From a virus, in the IMG/VR virus record IMGVR_UViG_3300032245_000052, positions 1 to 20,902 of that record: a stretch of 20,902 nt of DNA, one strand, 5' to 3'. The translations under genes and the position numbers were made by a program. Position 1 is the stretch's first letter, and every line of letters begins with the position of its first letter. Positions 19,503 to 20,902 of the stretch are shown here, piece by piece. Below the pieces are notes generated by a model. The model was given only the letters and a program-made list of their open reading frames with translations, was not told where the DNA came from and did no database searches.

Positions 19503-20902
19503 ATGGCTACTGCTCAACAACTTAGAGAAATAATTAACGGATTGGAAAGTGATTTTTACGATTCAAATCCTAGCGACCCTGGCTATCAACAAATAGCTGC
19601 ACAGCTTGCTAACGCTAGAAATCAATTAGAACAACTAAGTTCAGGACAATCTACGCCTATATCGCAAATGGCTCAACCTGCACCACAACCATCAAGCCCT
19701 AGAGATATTACGCCGCCGCCACCAGTTCAGCCAACTACACCTGTATCTCAGGTAGCTCCGCAATCAGCTTCTAGCGGCTATCAATTCCCTACGCTTAAAC
19801 AATCTATTATTGATGATCAGTTAAACAAACTAAAAACTAATGAGTTAACTTCTTTTAACTCTGATATTCGAGATCAAATTTATAACGCAGGTTGGAATCA
19901 AAAATCTGATGCTGTTCAAGTATTAAAAGGCGCTGCTGTTTATGGATTAGCAAAGCCAATAAATGCTGGCGTAATGGGCGTTCCTAGTTTCCAAAAGCCT
20001 AACGGACAAGCGGTTACCGATGCTGATTTTTTAAACGCCGCAAAATCTGCGGGAATTGACCCAAATGCATATTACAAAATGCAGCCTGGCAATATGGGTG
20101 CGCCAACTAAAACATTAGATAGAAATGCGCTTTACAACGCAATTAATGACAAAAGCAAAGATTTATATTCAATTACTAATGCTGTAGAGGGGGCTAAACG
20201 AGGTGATAAAGCCCTTCACGCAACTGCTTTGTATAAAGCAGACGGTAACGGCAATCTTGTTGTTCAAAACAATCCAATAACAGGTCAACCAGACGCTAAA
20301 TATTTCAGCACCGTAAGATATGCAAGCGACCCTGGCTTTTTAAGTGACTTCGGGCCTTTGCTTGGTTTGGCTGGCGTTGCGTTTGGATTACCTGCGCTTT
20401 CAGAAGCTTTTGGTATTGGCCCTGGCGTTATTGGTGCTGATCTTGGTGGCAGCGCATGGGGTGCTGCAAACGCTGCTACTGGATTAGGAACTGCTGCTGC
20501 TGGAACTCTTGCCCCTGATGTCGCCGCATTAATTGGTACTGGAACAAGCACTCTTGGAGATGTAACTGCAGCATTAAATTCTAGCAATGTTGCTGGTAGC
20601 GGCATGACTGCTCAACAATTACAAGACTTGTATGGCGTTGGGCAAACTTTAACACCGGAGCAATTAGCGGCTGCTCAACAAGCTTATGATGCTGCGGCAG
20701 CTACAACAGGCGGTATTACTGCTGATATGCTTCCTGGAATGAATGCAGCTGCTACAGCTGCTGGAATCAATACATTAACTGGCGGTTTAGGTTCAACTCT
20801 TAGTTCATTAGGAACTGGTGCTGGTGGTTTAACTTCAGCACAACAAGCGTTAGCTAATGCTTTTTCCAATAATGGGTTATATAACCTTTTAGGTTCTGGT
20901 GC
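19503..20902 (+). CDS. Putative ejection/internal virion protein, partial at 3' end
   Basis: The frame opens at ATG 19503, with GGGG at 19493-19496 six bases upstream, and runs without a stop to the window edge: 466 codons and still open. Residues 1-45 are helical, about 46-90 are Gln/Pro/Ser-rich with a PPPP run, and the next region (about 95-275) is mixed. From about 278 it becomes Gly/Ala-rich and hydrophobic (FGPLLGLAGVAFGLPALSEAFGIG, AAAGTLAPDVAALIG), with possible membrane-active segments. P22 places its ejection genes gp7, gp20 and gp16 after the tail genes, and such proteins form a conduit across the cell envelope. There is no catalytic motif in the visible part. Identity is by position and composition; a fibre or structural role cannot be excluded. 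Confidence 0.6.
   Translation, partial: MATAQQLREIINGLESDFYDSNPSDPGYQQIAAQLANARNQLEQLSSGQSTPISQMAQPAPQPSSPRDITPPPPVQPTTPVSQVAPQSASSGYQFPTLKQSIIDDQLNKLKTNELTSFNSDIRDQIYNAGWNQKSDAVQVLKGAAVYGLAKPINAGVMGVPSFQKPNGQAVTDADFLNAAKSAGIDPNAYYKMQPGNMGAPTKTLDRNALYNAINDKSKDLYSITNAVEGAKRGDKALHATALYKADGNGNLVVQNNPITGQPDAKYFSTVRYASDPGFLSDFGPLLGLAGVAFGLPALSEAFGIGPGVIGADLGGSAWGAANAATGLGTAAAGTLAPDVAALIGTGTSTLGDVTAALNSSNVAGSGMTAQQLQDLYGVGQTLTPEQLAAAQQAYDAAAATTGGITADMLPGMNAAATAAGINTLTGGLGSTLSSLGTGAGGLTSAQQALANAFSNNGLYNLLGSG

Noticed and set aside
20285-20605. 106-codon minus-strand frame near the right edge
   Set aside because: It is the antisense of a Gly/Ala-rich coding frame that continues from 19503; its Pro/Ala/Val-rich translation is the expected shadow.
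1-20902. Avoidance of GATC as a sign of restriction pressure
   Set aside because: GATC occurs many times across the window (for example near 2285, 3914, 5086 and 8496), so no avoidance is visible by eye.
1-20902. CRISPR array, tRNA genes, insertion sequence or integrase
   Set aside because: No regularly spaced direct repeats, cloverleaf-like sequence, terminal inverted repeats or recombinase motif was seen.

Overview
The window is about 20.9 kb of a tailed double-stranded DNA phage genome with P22-like (podovirus) virion architecture. Every supported gene lies on the + strand. Genes are packed with ATGA or TAATG overlaps, and no stretch over 90 bases is free of coding. No integrase, repressor/lysogeny cassette, lysis gene, tRNA, CRISPR array or insertion sequence is visible. 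Lifestyle cannot be decided because both genome ends lie outside the window. The host cannot be named from sequence alone. Shine-Dalgarno sites of the AAGGAG type, a Mom-like DNA modification protein, a P1 Ref-like nuclease and the P22-type head suggest a Gram-negative proteobacterium. The protein style resembles environmental, possibly aquatic, phages (inference).

Layout. (1) 15-3728, accessory and DNA-metabolism block of small overlapping genes: two unknown small proteins, a stand-alone domain resembling the C-terminus of phage replication proteins, a Mom-like adenine-modification protein, two or three unknown small proteins, a helix-turn-helix protein, a short zinc-ribbon ORF, a Ref-family HNH nuclease, a RusA Holliday junction resolvase starting at TTG, an unknown protein, a GroES-like co-chaperonin, and a 46-aa basic protein. 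(2) 3750-9973, packaging and head: putative small terminase, large terminase, P22-type portal, scaffold, P22-type coat with I-domain, and a small putative decoration protein, followed by a strong intrinsic terminator at about 9991-10021. (3) 10063-15877, adhesin and fibre cassette: a small structural candidate, a 719-aa fibre, a 200-aa fibre-tip-like protein, a protein with three LamG-like lectin domains, and three small proteins. (4) 15881-20902, tail neck and ejection: a gp4-like head-completion protein, a gp10-like tail hub, a 77-aa protein, and a long Ala/Gly-rich putative ejection protein that runs off the window end.

How the genes fit together. The terminase fills a procapsid built from portal, scaffold and coat. 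The gp4-like and gp10-like proteins plug the filled head, and the LamG and fibre proteins probably recognise the cell surface. Unlike P22, the fibre cassette sits between the coat region and gp4/gp10. Both neck/tail proteins are roughly twice the usual size or much enlarged, because they carry inserted beta-rich modules, one of which they share. The Mom-like, Ref-like, RusA and GroES-like genes form an accessory set for DNA protection, recombination/branch resolution and folding.
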